From Absidia repens (lineage: Eukaryota; Mucoromycota; Mucoromycetes; Mucorales; Cunninghamellaceae): a stretch of DNA of 64,000 bases. The stretch lies in assembly GCA_002105175.1 (NCBI GenBank), contig MCGE01000006.1:682001-746000 (forward strand), written 5' to 3'. Below are positions 24,757 to 35,668 of this stretch, one piece after another. A program made the translations under genes and the position numbers. The notes beneath the pieces were generated by a model. The model ran no database searches and had not been told where the DNA came from. It was given only the letters and a program-made list of their open reading frames with translations. Each line of letters opens with the position of its first letter. Position 1 is the first letter of the stretch.

Positions 24757-25760
24757 ATGGAAACCCCGCCCACGTGAAATAGTTTTTTTCTCCCGCTTAT
24801 TTGATTTTCTGTGGGGTTGTGTCGAACTTAGAATGTATCAGGACTAGTTTAGAAGAATTTTCAGCCCAGGGATTACAAGATGCATTGGGAATCCCTTTCG
24901 TTTTCGATTCAGGGTTTTGGACTATAATTAGTTGGCTGTTTGCAGTCTTCATTAGCTGAGTTTAGTGTTAGTTTGTCCATAGTTTGTATGTATGTCTGAA
25001 TAAAATATGTCTTATCAGGTTCTCTCAAGTTTTGCAAAATGGATTCCTTTCAATACTGCAACTCCTTATGCATCAGTAAAGCTAATGCGCTTTCTCATGG
25101 CTTGTATACTATATTAGATCCCTTTTTACATTCGTCTCCTTCAAGTAATGTTACTATTCTTCAGATCACACACCATTCACCTTCATGCTACCACCAATAA
25201 ATTACATGTTGCAAAAAAAGGCTATTTCTTATGTCAGTATCTATTTGTATTTCTTGCAATAAAAAATATGTCCATTCTATTATCATTCATCTGACCCATC
25301 GAATAGTAAACAGTAGGCAATTGTAGTTGTTTTGTGAGTTTCCTATCAGCCTCCTACTTTATAGCTCACTTTCTATGATTATCTTTCCCTCCAGAGATAC
25401 AGCGAAAGGTTCTCAGTTTCAGATCACTAGGTAGGAAGCGTGACTTTATTTCCAAACTCTACCATTGATACCCATCAACCTGTGCCATGCCGCTAGCATA
25501 GCCTTCCTTATAAACTATGATGGTCTCCTCTACAATAGACAAATTTTATAAATCCGATCCATTATTTTTATTGGGTATGGCATAATAATATATAACATAC
25601 ATATATTCTCATCACAAAAGCAAACGGTCCCAAGGGACCACCTATCCAATTGTGAAGTAGCGGGGGCGTCTGTTTCCATTCCACTAAAGATTACAATACA
25701 AGAAGCCACCGTGACAAATAGTAAACCTTTGGGAAGTGTGAAAATATTTAACGCTCTCCC
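24757..25760 (+). repeat. R-family dispersed repeat, copy R6
   Basis: CACGTG at 24771-24776 within CCCCGCCCACGTGAAAT; core CAGGGATTACAAGATGCAT near 24866; TGAATAAAATATGTC near 24995; far block GTAGTTGTTTTGTGAGTTTC near 25323; inverted repeat GGTCCCAAGGGACC at 25626-25639. Confidence 0.8.
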
Positions 25761-26004
25761 CTTCCCCAAAAAAAAAGATACTGACTCCAGTTCTGCGCCT
25801 AATTTTCTTTACACAAACTATCAACAAAGCACAATATGAATGAAGCAGTAAAACAGCAACAAAAAGGAGATAAAAATTTCTTTATTTTGGAATTAACATG
25901 AGGTGATAAGTACAATGAAAAAAAAAATAGAGAGAGGGGCACTGCTATTACTACTATTACTACTACTAATATCGTAAACTAAAGGAGTATGTGGGTGGGT
26001 GTTT

Positions 26005-26782
26005 TTACAAAAGAGTTTCGTAGGGGATAGCAGTGATGGTTTGGGGAACGTTGTCAACAGTAGAAATATGACGAGCTTCACGGGGTTGGACAGGAATACG
26101 CTTCAAGTTCACCTTGACTATGAGGTAAATAAATAAAAAAAAGGGGGTGAGTTCATCTACCATAACCTTCTCTGTCGAATCCCCCCTTTCCCTGGCACCA
26201 CACTTGCATGTACTTACTTCCAGCAGCACGGGCATCTTTCTTCTTTTGAGCATTTTCCTTGACACGATCCAAGAATTCTTGGCGGCACTTGGAATGCTTG
26301 ACATGTTCAATACGAAGGTTCACGCGCTTTTCCATGTAGCGGCTACCCACCTTCTTGTAGATGATGACACCTACAGCAGATTTGGTCACATTGTAGACAA
26401 CACCAGTACGACTAAGAAACAGGAAAGGAGGAACCAGAAAGGAGTGAGTTCGATCATTTATATATATATATATATATGAGTGTGTGCCCACCAAAGAATA
26501 ACTCACCCATGATAGAATTTGTGAGGCATGCCCTTTTGGACAGCAGCGTTGGCCTTGATATCAACGATATCACCAACCTTGTATGTCTTCAAATAAGTAG
26601 ATAAAGGGATGGAGCCATGTTCCCGGAAGTTGCGGGAGAACATATGGCGGGTACGAGCACGGACTAAAAAGAAGAGAAAAGAAAAAAAAAATAGAAGAGA
26701 ATCAGCATTCACTGTGTGACGATTGGTGTATATGCGTTTGTAATGAAGAGGATTGGTACGTACGACCGAACGAATGAGGCAT
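26005..26782 (-). CDS. RPL21: 60S ribosomal protein eL21
   Basis: Four coding exons on the minus strand: 26782-26764 (19 nt), 26663-26507, 26411-26218, 26117-26005; 160 aa, the normal eL21 length. The protein starts [20 protein letters not shown] and contains [20 protein letters not shown], the [15 protein letters not shown] block, [19 protein letters not shown] and the C-terminal [18 protein letters not shown]. It is a structural component of the large ribosomal subunit. The first coding exon is tiny and the ATG sits one base after an acceptor-like TTCTTAG; a matching donor GTATGT at 26915 suggests a 132-nt intron in the 5' UTR (26784-26915), common in ribosomal protein genes. Confidence 0.96.
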
Positions 26783-27289
26783 TCTAAGAACAAAGACAGA
26801 ATAAAAGAAAAGCCGGTTAGTCAGGATGCATATAAGAATGTCTACATATTCGTTGAGTGGTGAGTTGAAAATATCAGTTGGTTTTAGGATCAAAAAAATG
26901 TCGTCAATGACATACCTGTCAAGTAATAGATAAAGATGATAGAGAGAAAAGAAAGGAGCAAAAAAAAAAAAAAAATTATTGAAGTAATGGAATGCTTCCC
27001 GCTGGTCCCCCCTCTCTGGTAGTGGCTTGGTCACGCCCATTGAATAAAGAACGAGCCCACATTTAAAACCCGAATTTGGCTGAGTACTGTCTATAAGAGT
27101 CAAAAGTATTTGTTAAGTCCTTTTTATTATGGTTCGGGAGATGCTAACTAAGTGTGTTTATAATACAATGGAGGGAAGAGGAAGAAGAGAACTAATAAAA
27201 CTAATAATTATGTGCGTATACAATAATTTTTCTGAAAAAAAATAATGGAGAGGGGGAGGGGGCGGGAAGAGGGGGGGGGGAGATACCAT

Positions 27290-28343
27290 CTACAGGGAAT
27301 AATTCGATATGTCTTGATGATGATGTTGCTGGTATCGTGATTTGAAGAAGCGGAAGGAGAAGCTGGACGTCACCAAATATCCAATAGTCAAAAATGTAAA
27401 GAAAAACTAAATAATAAAAGATGATTTAATATATTGGAGGAGGGGTCGTTGCATGATTATTAATTACCATCGTTTTATAAGAGAGGGCATCAAAAAAGCT
27501 ATTGAAAATTTCAGCTAGGGTTTCGGCGGACACTTTCGCCCTAAAATTAAGATGAGTATCTGGAAAAACAGCTTTTTGTAGTGCGGCCACGTATACTACT
27601 TACTTTGTAACATGAGATGGTATTCGATTGCTACACATTAACCAGTAGTCGCATTTCTGATCCAGAGCTGGGACTCTTGTTTCTGGATGACACATATTGA
27701 TTTGATACTGATGAGCGCATGATTGTATTTCTTGAATCAGTTCTAGAATAATAATGAAAGAGTGAGCAAAATATAGTTGAATACATCGTGAATTCTTTTT
27801 TTTTTTACCTGTGGTATATTGGTCTGCTTTGATTTGGAAGTCCTGTTGAAGCGTCCAGAGAAGTTGAAATAGAATGTAGCTAAGCGTTGATAATATAACT
27901 ATACTACATGTCAACTGTATATATCCAATAATGGTGCTTGAGAGAGATCGGTGGTAAAAAATATTCGCCCATCGTGGTGATTGGAGATGAGCCTTAGTAC
28001 CCAGCGTAGTTTGTTGTGAAGATGAAGGCAATGATGAAGTCACCGACAGAGTCGAGTTCAACCGTTTTGCTTTGAGTTGCTGTTGATACCGATGATTGAG
28101 AGAAGTTGCACTCCAAGTTGAAGGATGTGAATTAACATTGAAGATGTTTTGATGAGGTAGGATGGTAGGAGTAAACTGAAAGTCAATCTTACTTGGCACT
28201 TTTACATTGTCGTCTGCGTCAGAAAAGGATCCTAAATACAGTCAATATATAAGTAAGACAAATATGTCAAAGCCAACACCACTTTTTTACTTACGTTTTT
28301 CTCCAAGGGTGGACGGCGCATGGTTTGTAGAAGGAGATTGCAT
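27290..28343 (-). CDS. Brl1/Brr6-domain nuclear envelope protein
   Basis: Five exons on the minus strand: 28343-28295, 28231-27809, 27742-27604, 27540-27468, 27406-27290; 266 aa. The start (MQSPSTNHAPSTLGEKRSF) was chosen because it is the ATG that keeps frame through the first intron; the nearer ATG at 28321 does not. The Brr6/Brl1 domain is clear: first membrane segment YIQLTCSIVILSTLSYILFQ, a perinuclear segment with the four conserved cysteines (QSCAHQ, NMCHPET, QKCDYW, LMCSNR), AKVSAETLAEIFNSF, and a second membrane segment. Family members act at the inner nuclear membrane in nuclear pore complex assembly and lipid homeostasis. Conserved tail SSFSFRFFKSRYQ. Confidence 0.93.
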
Positions 28344-28769
28344 AAGAGACGAGTGTTGAATAAAATAAAACAGAGCGGTGTAAAAACCGACAAAAAAGAA
28401 GATTGTCCCATTTTAAAATCCCGCATGATAGCCATTGAGGGCCAAATGTTGGTTCCTGATTTGTTTTGTATTTGTTTGTTTGTTTTTATTATGACCAAGT
28501 TTGACAAGTCATTACCAAAGTAGAAAGAAAGAGAGGAAATAAAGAAGATAGTTGTGTGTTACAAAATGATGATCAAAATCGATATAAAAATAAAGAGGAA
28601 GGATCAATGTATATGAGGGGGGATGGGGGGGGGGAGAGGAGAAAACTAATATTTAGATAGGTAAATAATAAATAATAATAAAATCAAGGGGTTCGTGGCA
28701 TAGAATAGAATAGAATGGGATGAAGCGGGGAATATAGATAGAGCAAACTGCTTTTTTGTTTCTTCTCCT
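28344..28769. other. Brl1/Brr6 upstream and CYSTM C downstream region
   Basis: Both neighbours lie on the minus strand. TTTTAAAATCCCGC at 28413-28426 resembles the promoter-like motif described in the findings. A G-rich run is at 28618-28638. No gene. Confidence 0.5.
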
Positions 28770-29290
28770 CTAACAGATAGCGTCCAAAGCACAACAGAAG
28801 CACACTATAATAATAATAAAAATGTTAAATTATCAAAAGAGCACAGTTTGTCATTTTACCGACTTGGTTTATGTTGTCGACGACGCAGTTTTCCCGATAA
28901 TTTCAATACTTACTTGCAGCCAAACTATTTTTTTTTTTTTTCATTTGCGTAAAAAGAAGTTTTCCGAGTTAGTTACATGTCGACTCTTTCATCATTCCCT
29001 TTCCATGATAGTGTCTTCTTTAACTTTACCATCCCCAGCAGCAAGAAGAGTCGTCATGTTTTTGAGGTTGTTGTTGAACGAGGACCGTTTGTGGAGGAGG
29101 ACTATTAAATATTTATTATTTTTCAGTTACTCTTCCTTTGGATGATCTTGTCAACTTACGCAGGTGTATAATATTGACCACCAGGAGGAGGAGCACCATA
29201 TCCTTGAGGAGGTGGAGCATAGCCGCCTTGTTGAGGAGGAGGATAATATTGGCCTTGGGGAGGAGGAGGATAGGAATAGTTATTAGACAT
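28770..29290 (-). CDS. Small CYSTM-type cysteine-rich membrane-module protein C, with an 11-nt microexon
   Basis: Four exons on the minus strand: 29290-29160, 29101-29030, 28924-28914 (11 nt), 28804-28770; 82 aa. The N-terminal part is Pro/Tyr/Gly/Gln-rich (MSNNYSYPPPPQGQYYPPPQ...), followed by a linker with VQQQPQKHDDSS and the canonical CYSTM tail CCWGCLAAMCFCCALDAIC. The microexon TTTGGCTGCAA, bounded by TAG and GTAAGT, encodes CLAA across its junctions and is the only way found to join the CCWG part to CFCCALDAIC in frame. Exon 2 is 72 nt in phase 2/2, as in CYSTM B, whose last exon is not split. Likely a membrane-attached stress-related small protein; exact role unknown. Confidence 0.82.
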
Positions 29291-30254
29291 GGTGTTGATG
29301 ATGAAAAGAAAGAAAAAGAAAAAGAAAAGTTGAAATCGAACGAAAAAGAAAAAGAAAAAAGGAGGTCCCGTCAAAAAAAAAAAAAAAAAAAAAATATGAT
29401 GGACTGGTAGATTCTATTTTTGGATATTTCAGTCAAACTGTATGTGGATTCAAAGGCAATTTCAAATACCGCTCTTTGTTTGAATCCACCTATCTTGTTG
29501 GTTAATGGATCACGAAATAAACATAAAACATGGTTTCTTTTGTATTGAAATTTGTCATTGGGCACTCATATGATGAAGTTCAAAATATATTTCTGATCTA
29601 AATAAAGTGTTATGTATTACGAACTTACAATCTGGGATCAATACAGTTTTTGACTTCTCCTGACTGTTTGGAACGCAGTGAGGATATAGTAGGCCTTTAT
29701 ATAATGAATAAATCTATTGAAATAAAACCCTCTTTCCTTTAACTGATAAAGGTACAACAAGGGACCATATGATATGGATCTAGAAGATATATAGATAAGC
29801 CCGTCAAATTTTATTTTTATTTTTTATAACAGAATGCATGTATTTCTATTCTCAAGAAGTTGAGTAATTAGCATTATTGGTTGGGCTGTGGAGGCGTGGT
29901 TAAGAGAAACATAAAGAAGCAATAAAGATAGTCCACTATAATACAATAAAATACTTGATCGGTTGAGCTTCCACATGCATATGCTTATATCATTTAAGAC
30001 CATTGTCAAGTTCACGGTTCTGCACTACACAGTATGTACTGTACAGTACTGTACTTACATCTGACATTGGCAGCTAGCGGAGTTTTATATTTGATCTGCT
30101 CTTTCTGTGGCATAAAAAAAAAGGGGGCCACTGTATAGCACTGTAGAGTACAAGCGGTTCAAGAGCGGGCAGCTATTTTTAATTTTTTAATTTTTTTGGG
30201 GGGGGATCTCTCACTCTCACTCTTTCTTCCTTTCTTCTCTTTTTTATCTCTCTC

Positions 30255-30296
<42 letters not shown>

Positions 30297-30328
30297 TATT
30301 ATTATACTACTTTAACGAACAACTACCA
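29291..30328. other. Intergenic, upstream of CYSTM C and of the 30.3-kb gene
   Basis: Contains a palindromic GTACTGTACAGTACTGTAC at 30036-30054, related ACTGTATAGCACTGTAGAG near 30130, a G9 run near 30200, pyrimidine tracts and a (TA)n microsatellite at about 30258-30292 just upstream of the next ATG. No gene seen. Confidence 0.5.
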
Positions 30329-30673
30329 ATGGGGCTTATGGACACTATTAAACGGCGATACGATTTACGCCAAGTCAACAAATACACTCAACGGCGCATG
30401 TCCCAATCCCAATTCGAATCGCGGGATAAGGATTACTACGATGCCATCTATATGGATGGTGCTTATCTTCAAAATAGGGAAACTGAGAACAGTAGTGGCA
30501 ATAGTGGTCATGGCATGTCCTTCTCATCTATTTCCTCCTCCTCTCAAGCCTCTTCGGTGCATCGACCGGAGCGGTGGTCTCTGCCTTCCTTTTTACAACG
30601 GGGCTCTCGGCGACAAGAATCATTGGCTACCAAACAGACCAAAACTTCGGAAAGTTACACTTTGAATGGCTAG
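30329..30673 (+). CDS. Hypothetical small Ser-rich protein
   Basis: Single exon, 114 aa, no family recognised. The basic N-terminus (MGLMDTIKRRYDLRQVNKYT) could form an amphipathic helix; the rest is Ser/Arg/Gln-rich (SSISSSSQASSVHRPERWS). A start MGLMDTIKRR might suggest N-terminal glycine modification, but that is speculation. Support for being a gene: ATG in a good context after a (TA)n promoter-like tract, an uninterrupted frame, and downstream AATAAA-type signals near 30822. Convergent with the gene at 31.1-31.5 kb. Confidence 0.55.
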   Translation: MGLMDTIKRRYDLRQVNKYTQRRMSQSQFESRDKDYYDAIYMDGAYLQNRETENSSGNSGHGMSFSSISSSSQASSVHRPERWSLPSFLQRGSRRQESLATKQTKTSESYTLNG

Positions 30674-31132
30674 GATTAGGACTGGTGTTGGTGCTAGCGC
30701 TGGTACTGGTACCGAAGGCGGTGGGATATCTTTATTACTTATTAGTATATTCTAATATAGTATAGTATTACATTAGTTTAGATTATCTGTTATATATCAT
30801 GATTGTCGTTTTGTTGTGTTAATAAATAAATATATATCGTATATTTATCATTTTATTGTTATAGTATGTTGATTGCGGTTGCATATGTATACATATAAAT
30901 CAATGGGAAGAGAGGCAACATGGATATATGTTTATATGATATGGAAATACTGGAGAATGAAGTCATCTTTTGTGGGTACAGTAGTTGAACTTTCGAAACA
31001 TACTATATGTGTGTGTGAAAAAAACAAAAAAAAAAAAGGACAAGATGAGGGAGGAACATTGTACTACATTGTAGTCGTCTCCATGGCATGAAGCTGTTGC
31101 CTCATTTGATTTGTTCCAAAATTTTCTACCTA
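30674..31132. other. Convergent 3' flanks of two small genes
   Basis: AT-rich, with AATAAATAAA near 30822 on the plus strand. No gene seen. Confidence 0.45.
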
Positions 31133-31534
31133 TTAAATTAGAAATAAAATGTCAAGTAGGGAACTGTTCTCGTATCTATTTGTATATTGAGTTTTTACAT
31201 TTCGAAGAACTGAAGGGTACAAGTCCCATGATGACTGGTTATCTTTTACATGTGATGGAGTTGATATAAACTGCTGGTTACTCACTGTTACTATACTGGA
31301 GTTTTCCATTGTTGTCGAATTCGATCTGTCGATAGTTGTTGTAGGTTGAAGATGACCCATGCTGAAGAAATTAGTATTTTTTGGTTGTCGACGTACGGGT
31401 GGTGATGGTTGATGAACATATCCATTTCCTAACCGACGGCTCAGAGCTGGATACAAATCATAATTAGGGGATTCAGTTACATAGTTTTTGTAATAAGTTT
31501 TTGGTGTCGTTTCCAAATGTGGTAAGATGGTCAT
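31133..31534 (-). CDS. Hypothetical protein with two DLYP motifs
   Basis: Minus-strand single exon, 133 aa from MTILPHLETTPKTYYKNYV. No family recognised. It contains the near-repeat NYDLYPALSRRL and SWDLYPSVLRNV about 80 residues apart, which suggests a short binding motif used twice. The frame extends upstream without a stop, with another ATG at 31606, but that ATG lies six bases from TATAAAAAG (31607-31615), which looks like a TATA box, so the ATG at 31534 is preferred. It could still be a piece of a longer spliced gene. Confidence 0.45.
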   Translation of the reverse strand: MTILPHLETTPKTYYKNYVTESPNYDLYPALSRRLGNGYVHQPSPPVRRQPKNTNFFSMGHLQPTTTIDRSNSTTMENSSIVTVSNQQFISTPSHVKDNQSSWDLYPSVLRNVKTQYTNRYENSSLLDILFLI

Positions 31535-31606
31535 ATCGTATACTGTGTCAAGTCGAAGGACAAATGAAAGTGAGAAATGGCAAAAAGATGTTGGAAGTTG
31601 TTCCAT

Positions 31607-31615
31607 CTTTTTATA
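31607..31615 (-). promoter_or_regulatory. Probable TATA box
   Basis: TATAAAAAG on the minus strand about 73 nt upstream of the preferred start at 31534. Confidence 0.4.
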
Positions 31616-32049
31616 GCCAGCACGTTTGAATGCTGAAGAAGGAATAGTTGTGATGTACTGTGCCAGATGATGCTGTGGGCAAGATATGATGTGATGGTTG
31701 TTATTAAAACCCCGCTCTTTTTGGAGTTGCCGTTGTTTACGGTGAATATTGAAATAATTTGCTGCTTTATTTTGCACTATACTGCATCACGTTATTCTCG
31801 AATGACTGTCTTTTTCTTTTTTTTTTTTTTGGTGGAAAAAGCTAGCAGACCTCATTGTATGACTCGTTTGCCGTGCCAGTTTTGCACATACGAGATAAAT
31901 TATACTCAACCATCGATAAGAACTGAGAAGTCAGGGATCAGAGGTCACTTCACTATATTGTAAGCGTCTTATCTGTACCATATATACTGTATCATGCGTT
32001 CCACACTGCTTCTTTTTTAACACGTACGCAATCTCACAAAAAAATAACA

Positions 32050-33130
32050 TTTAAATTCCGCCCACGTGGAAATTTATTTACTCCCATTTTAATTTTTTTC
32101 TTCTCTTTCTTCCCATTTTCCTTTTTTTTCTTTACCATTCAACTTCTTTGAGGTTATAGTAATCTTAGACCAGGATTAGGAATAGTTTAGAAGGGTTTTC
32201 AGAACATGGATTACAAGATGCATGGGGGAACCCTTTTATTTTGGATTTAGGATCTAGGACCACCATTAGTTGACTTTTGGAGCCTTCATTAACTTAGTTT
32301 AGTTTTAGTTTGCCTATACTTTGTATCTATATCCGAATAAAAGATGTCTCTTTTTATTTTATCTATGAAATATGTCTCATTAGTCTCTCTCATGTCTTGT
32401 GCAATAGACTCCTTTTTTTTTTTTTTTTTTACAATCTTTTACCATATTTTAGTAAAAGACCTCCCTTTTGTTAGCGTTGACTGTCGTTGTGTTTCAATAT
32501 AAGAACTTCTTTTAGATATTTCCATGGTTTGCATAGTATATTGAATCTCTTTTCGTAATTGTCTCTTTGAATTAGTGTTGACTTTTTTCAAATCTCACTC
32601 AAGTCTCCTTGATGTTTCGTCCAATGGATTCTTCCCTAAAGTCCCTTGTAATAACGAGCCCCTCGTCTTTAGTTTTAATATTTATCATATTAATTCAAAT
32701 TCAACCTGTCGTTTTCATTAACTATTATCTATATATCAAGAAATGCTGCTAATGTACTAGTTTTATAGGTCACCCAAGAAAAATCTGCTTTCTAATATAC
32801 CCACTATGACCACTTCCACCCACCCCCTCTAGATTTACGCACTGCTTGACAGTCTGAGAACACTTACCATCAAAGATAATCATATTCTTACTCTATCAAT
32901 AATATATATGAAGATGATTCATGCTGTATATGTAGTCGTTGCTATATGTAGATAATTTGGCATTGTTTTCTACCCTATCTATGACAATCTGCCACAACCA
33001 ACCCTCCATGGCCTAGCGTCTGATTGATAATTCTAGTCGTTCAATATGAAACACTGCCGTGTTACCGCTCTCCCGTTTATTTCAATCAACCTAGACCTAT
33101 TCACCGAAAGCTACATTTCAACAACCTCCT
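32050..33130 (+). repeat. R-family dispersed repeat, copy R7
   Basis: TTTAAATTCCGCCCACGTGG with CACGTG at 32063-32068, pyrimidine tract, core AAGGGTTTTC (32191-32200) and GGGAACCCTT (32226-32235) able to pair, CCGAATAAAAGATGTC near 32332, and several internal units to about 32700. The following 330 bp to 33456 is the SPT8 3' flank with no gene. Confidence 0.8.
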
Positions 33131-33456
33131 GCCTGGCATCCGGTAGATCAATTTTGCAGGTGTGAAACTGAATATAAAAAACCGCATCAGATAAGGTTTG
33201 CTTTATGGTCTTACTGAACTGCACCATTTAAGTTTTATATCACAATATCGAAAGGGCCAAACTCAATCAGCATTTGCATGTCATAATCCCCCTTGCATGT
33301 TTCATTCTTGCTATACGTAACACATATCAACGTTTCACTTTGGTAAATTTTTTTTTTTTGAGGTTTTATTAAAAAAAATATACAAATATATATAATTGGG
33401 GTATATAAAATACAGCAGACGAAAAAATATAGGGACGATAAAAATTCACAGCTAAA

Positions 33457-35668
33457 CTACACAATAGGGGAGATGTCATAAAATAAGCAAAGATTGTTCG
33501 AATTGCCTTCCCATCCACGGTTGCCAGAAGCAGTGATCATGTATCGACAAGTTGGATCAACCACTATGCAAAAAAAAGGGAGAGATTAGATGAAGTCCTT
33601 AAAATTCATGTTAACAAAGGAGATTTGAAACCTTACCAATGTGAGAAGTCATGCCACCGTGATGGCCTGGAATAATGGTGAACGGAATAACGGAAGAGGG
33701 CTTGGTGCTGCCATTTGTATCGGGTCGAATAGTATAAGATGAGTCTATTGTCGTATTCCATAAGCGAATATTGTCAGTTGAAGCACTATCATAAAAAATA
33801 AAGGAGGATCGAGTCAGTCATTCATCCATAATGTTTCTATTTGATACTTACCATATAATATGTTTTCCATTAGGCATGGCAGATACATTATACACCGGAC
33901 CAGAATTGAGAGGCATCCGCAAAGATTGAACCAATTTTTGTCCCACTGTGTCCCATTCGTCCACTGTTCCATTTCTTCGTCCAACATATATTTTCGATCC
34001 ATCCGTACTCCAGCAAGCTGATATCGCCCAAGGAGGTGTTCTTTCTGGAATGCCTACTTTGGCGGTCTCCTTTTCCATTCGACGATCCCATAGTAGCACC
34101 TGCCCGTCAACACTTGTCGTCATGAATACGTTAGTATCCTTCTGGTCCCAGATAAGTGAAGTATCATCGGGTCCGTCATCGCCGGTAGTGATCGAATTGT
34201 CATTCCTATCATTATCATCATTTTTTTTCGGCGAATTCGAATCCACAGTCGATTTGTTATCGTTGGCCTTTGTTGATGATGTAAAAGGTGTAAATATAGG
34301 TTGAAATTGTGCTGCTGAGAGTTGAGAGACGTTGCCAATATATTCTCGTATCAAAGAACCCGTGTGAAGATCCCATTCCTATTCATTCAAATGTAAGCGT
34401 AATTAGTTCATTTAGGCATAATATATATAGATATATAGATATATAGATATATAGATATATAGATATATAGATATATAGATATATAGATATATATATATAT
34501 TGAAGTGGGTCCTTACCAATACATTCCTGTCCCATGATCCACTGATAAGGCTGGTCTCTCCTGGGACAATACGGAGGACTGAGACCGGCGCAGTGTGTTT
34601 TCTAAAAACATGGTGGCATTTCCCTTCTTCGTGTCGTATGGTAGTTAGCTGTATTGCACCACTTTCCATACCCTGAACAGACCATAATGCTTCAGAATGT
34701 ATATCCATGCTAAATACAGGTGATAATCTAGGTTCGGTAGTATAAGATGAAGAAGATGTTGACGACGATAACATAGCGGGTTGTTGTAAATTGGGTGTTG
34801 CTGTTCCAGTAGAATCTTGGCTTGAATTTGTATTTTCCCCTGATTCTGTTTTTACAATAGGTTCTAAAATATAAATCAAGTTAGTTTTACCCTGCACGTT
34901 CCACCTTATTGCCTCTCTCTTGGCCCCCTTTTCCCCTTGTCCTAGTTGGACTGTTGTCATCTTGCTTTTTACCTGGTTGCTCTTCATTTTCCCACCAAGA
35001 GCTAATCACGCCGGACTACAATAATAATAATACAGGGAAAAAAAAATTATTTAGACAACGAAACATTAATTGCCATATTCAACTTACATTGGCGACAGAG
35101 TCCCCCAAGTTATGTCGCTGTGCCTGAGTCAACGGTGTTTTTCCATTCATCGAAGCAAAAAAGTCCCATTTTCTAATAAAGCCGTCATCGGAACCTGTCA
35201 AAACCCATCGAAAGCATCTCGTTGCGGCTAAACTATAAATTGCATTCGGATGAACAGCAGAGACCTATAGACACACACAAAAAAAAAAAAAAAAAAAAAA
35301 AAAGCGGAGAAGTTTGAGCTCAGTTCATGATAAGCTGAAAACGACGCCAAAACTTACAATAGGCACAATGTCATAAAAGTGGCACTGGAATGTATCTGGA
35401 TTCAACTGATACTGTATGTTTCGTGTTGTCGATTGTTGTTGAAGTTGCTGTTGCTGCTGCTGTGCTGGCGGGGCAGAATAGCCTCCTTGACTAGAAGATT
35501 GGTCAAGTAAATCTATTTTAAATATTGAGTTGAATATATAGTATCCAGCGTCTTTTTCATATATCTAGTAATACCTTCTTGATCCATAGGTTCCCCTTCG
35601 TCAGAATTATTATCAACTTGAGATATAGCTTCGTCATTCAAGTCCAAGTCTTCTTCATCGGATGACAT
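33457..35668 (-). CDS. SPT8: SAGA complex WD40 subunit Spt8
   Basis: Eight exons on the minus strand: 35668-35575, 35512-35358, 35264-35088, 35015-34973, 34863-34517, 34378-33852, 33785-33637, 33563-33457; 532 aa. The acidic N-terminus (MSSDEEDLDLNDEAIS) and a Gln-rich stretch precede the WD40 propeller. Spt8-specific blocks are FRWVLTGSDDGFIRKWDFFA, MNGKTPLTQAQRHN, WWENEEQP, SGAIQLTTIRHEEGKC, SLISGSWDRNVLEWDLHTGS and GQVLLWDRRM. A low-complexity insertion (KANDNKSTVDS...TTGDDGPDD) interrupts the propeller. In SAGA, Spt8 helps deliver TBP to promoters. The intron 34379-34516 carries an (atatatag)n microsatellite. The gene diverges from the plus-strand gene at 36.2 kb. Confidence 0.93.

Noticed and set aside
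26784..26915. C/D-box snoRNA in the eL21 5' UTR intron (TGACGA and CTGA strings present)
   Set aside because: The C-like box is a variant, no terminal stem closes the ends, and I cannot verify any rRNA complementarity by eye.
33857..34304. Plus-strand frame opposite SPT8
   Set aside because: Shadow of the SPT8 coding exon; no start context or family.
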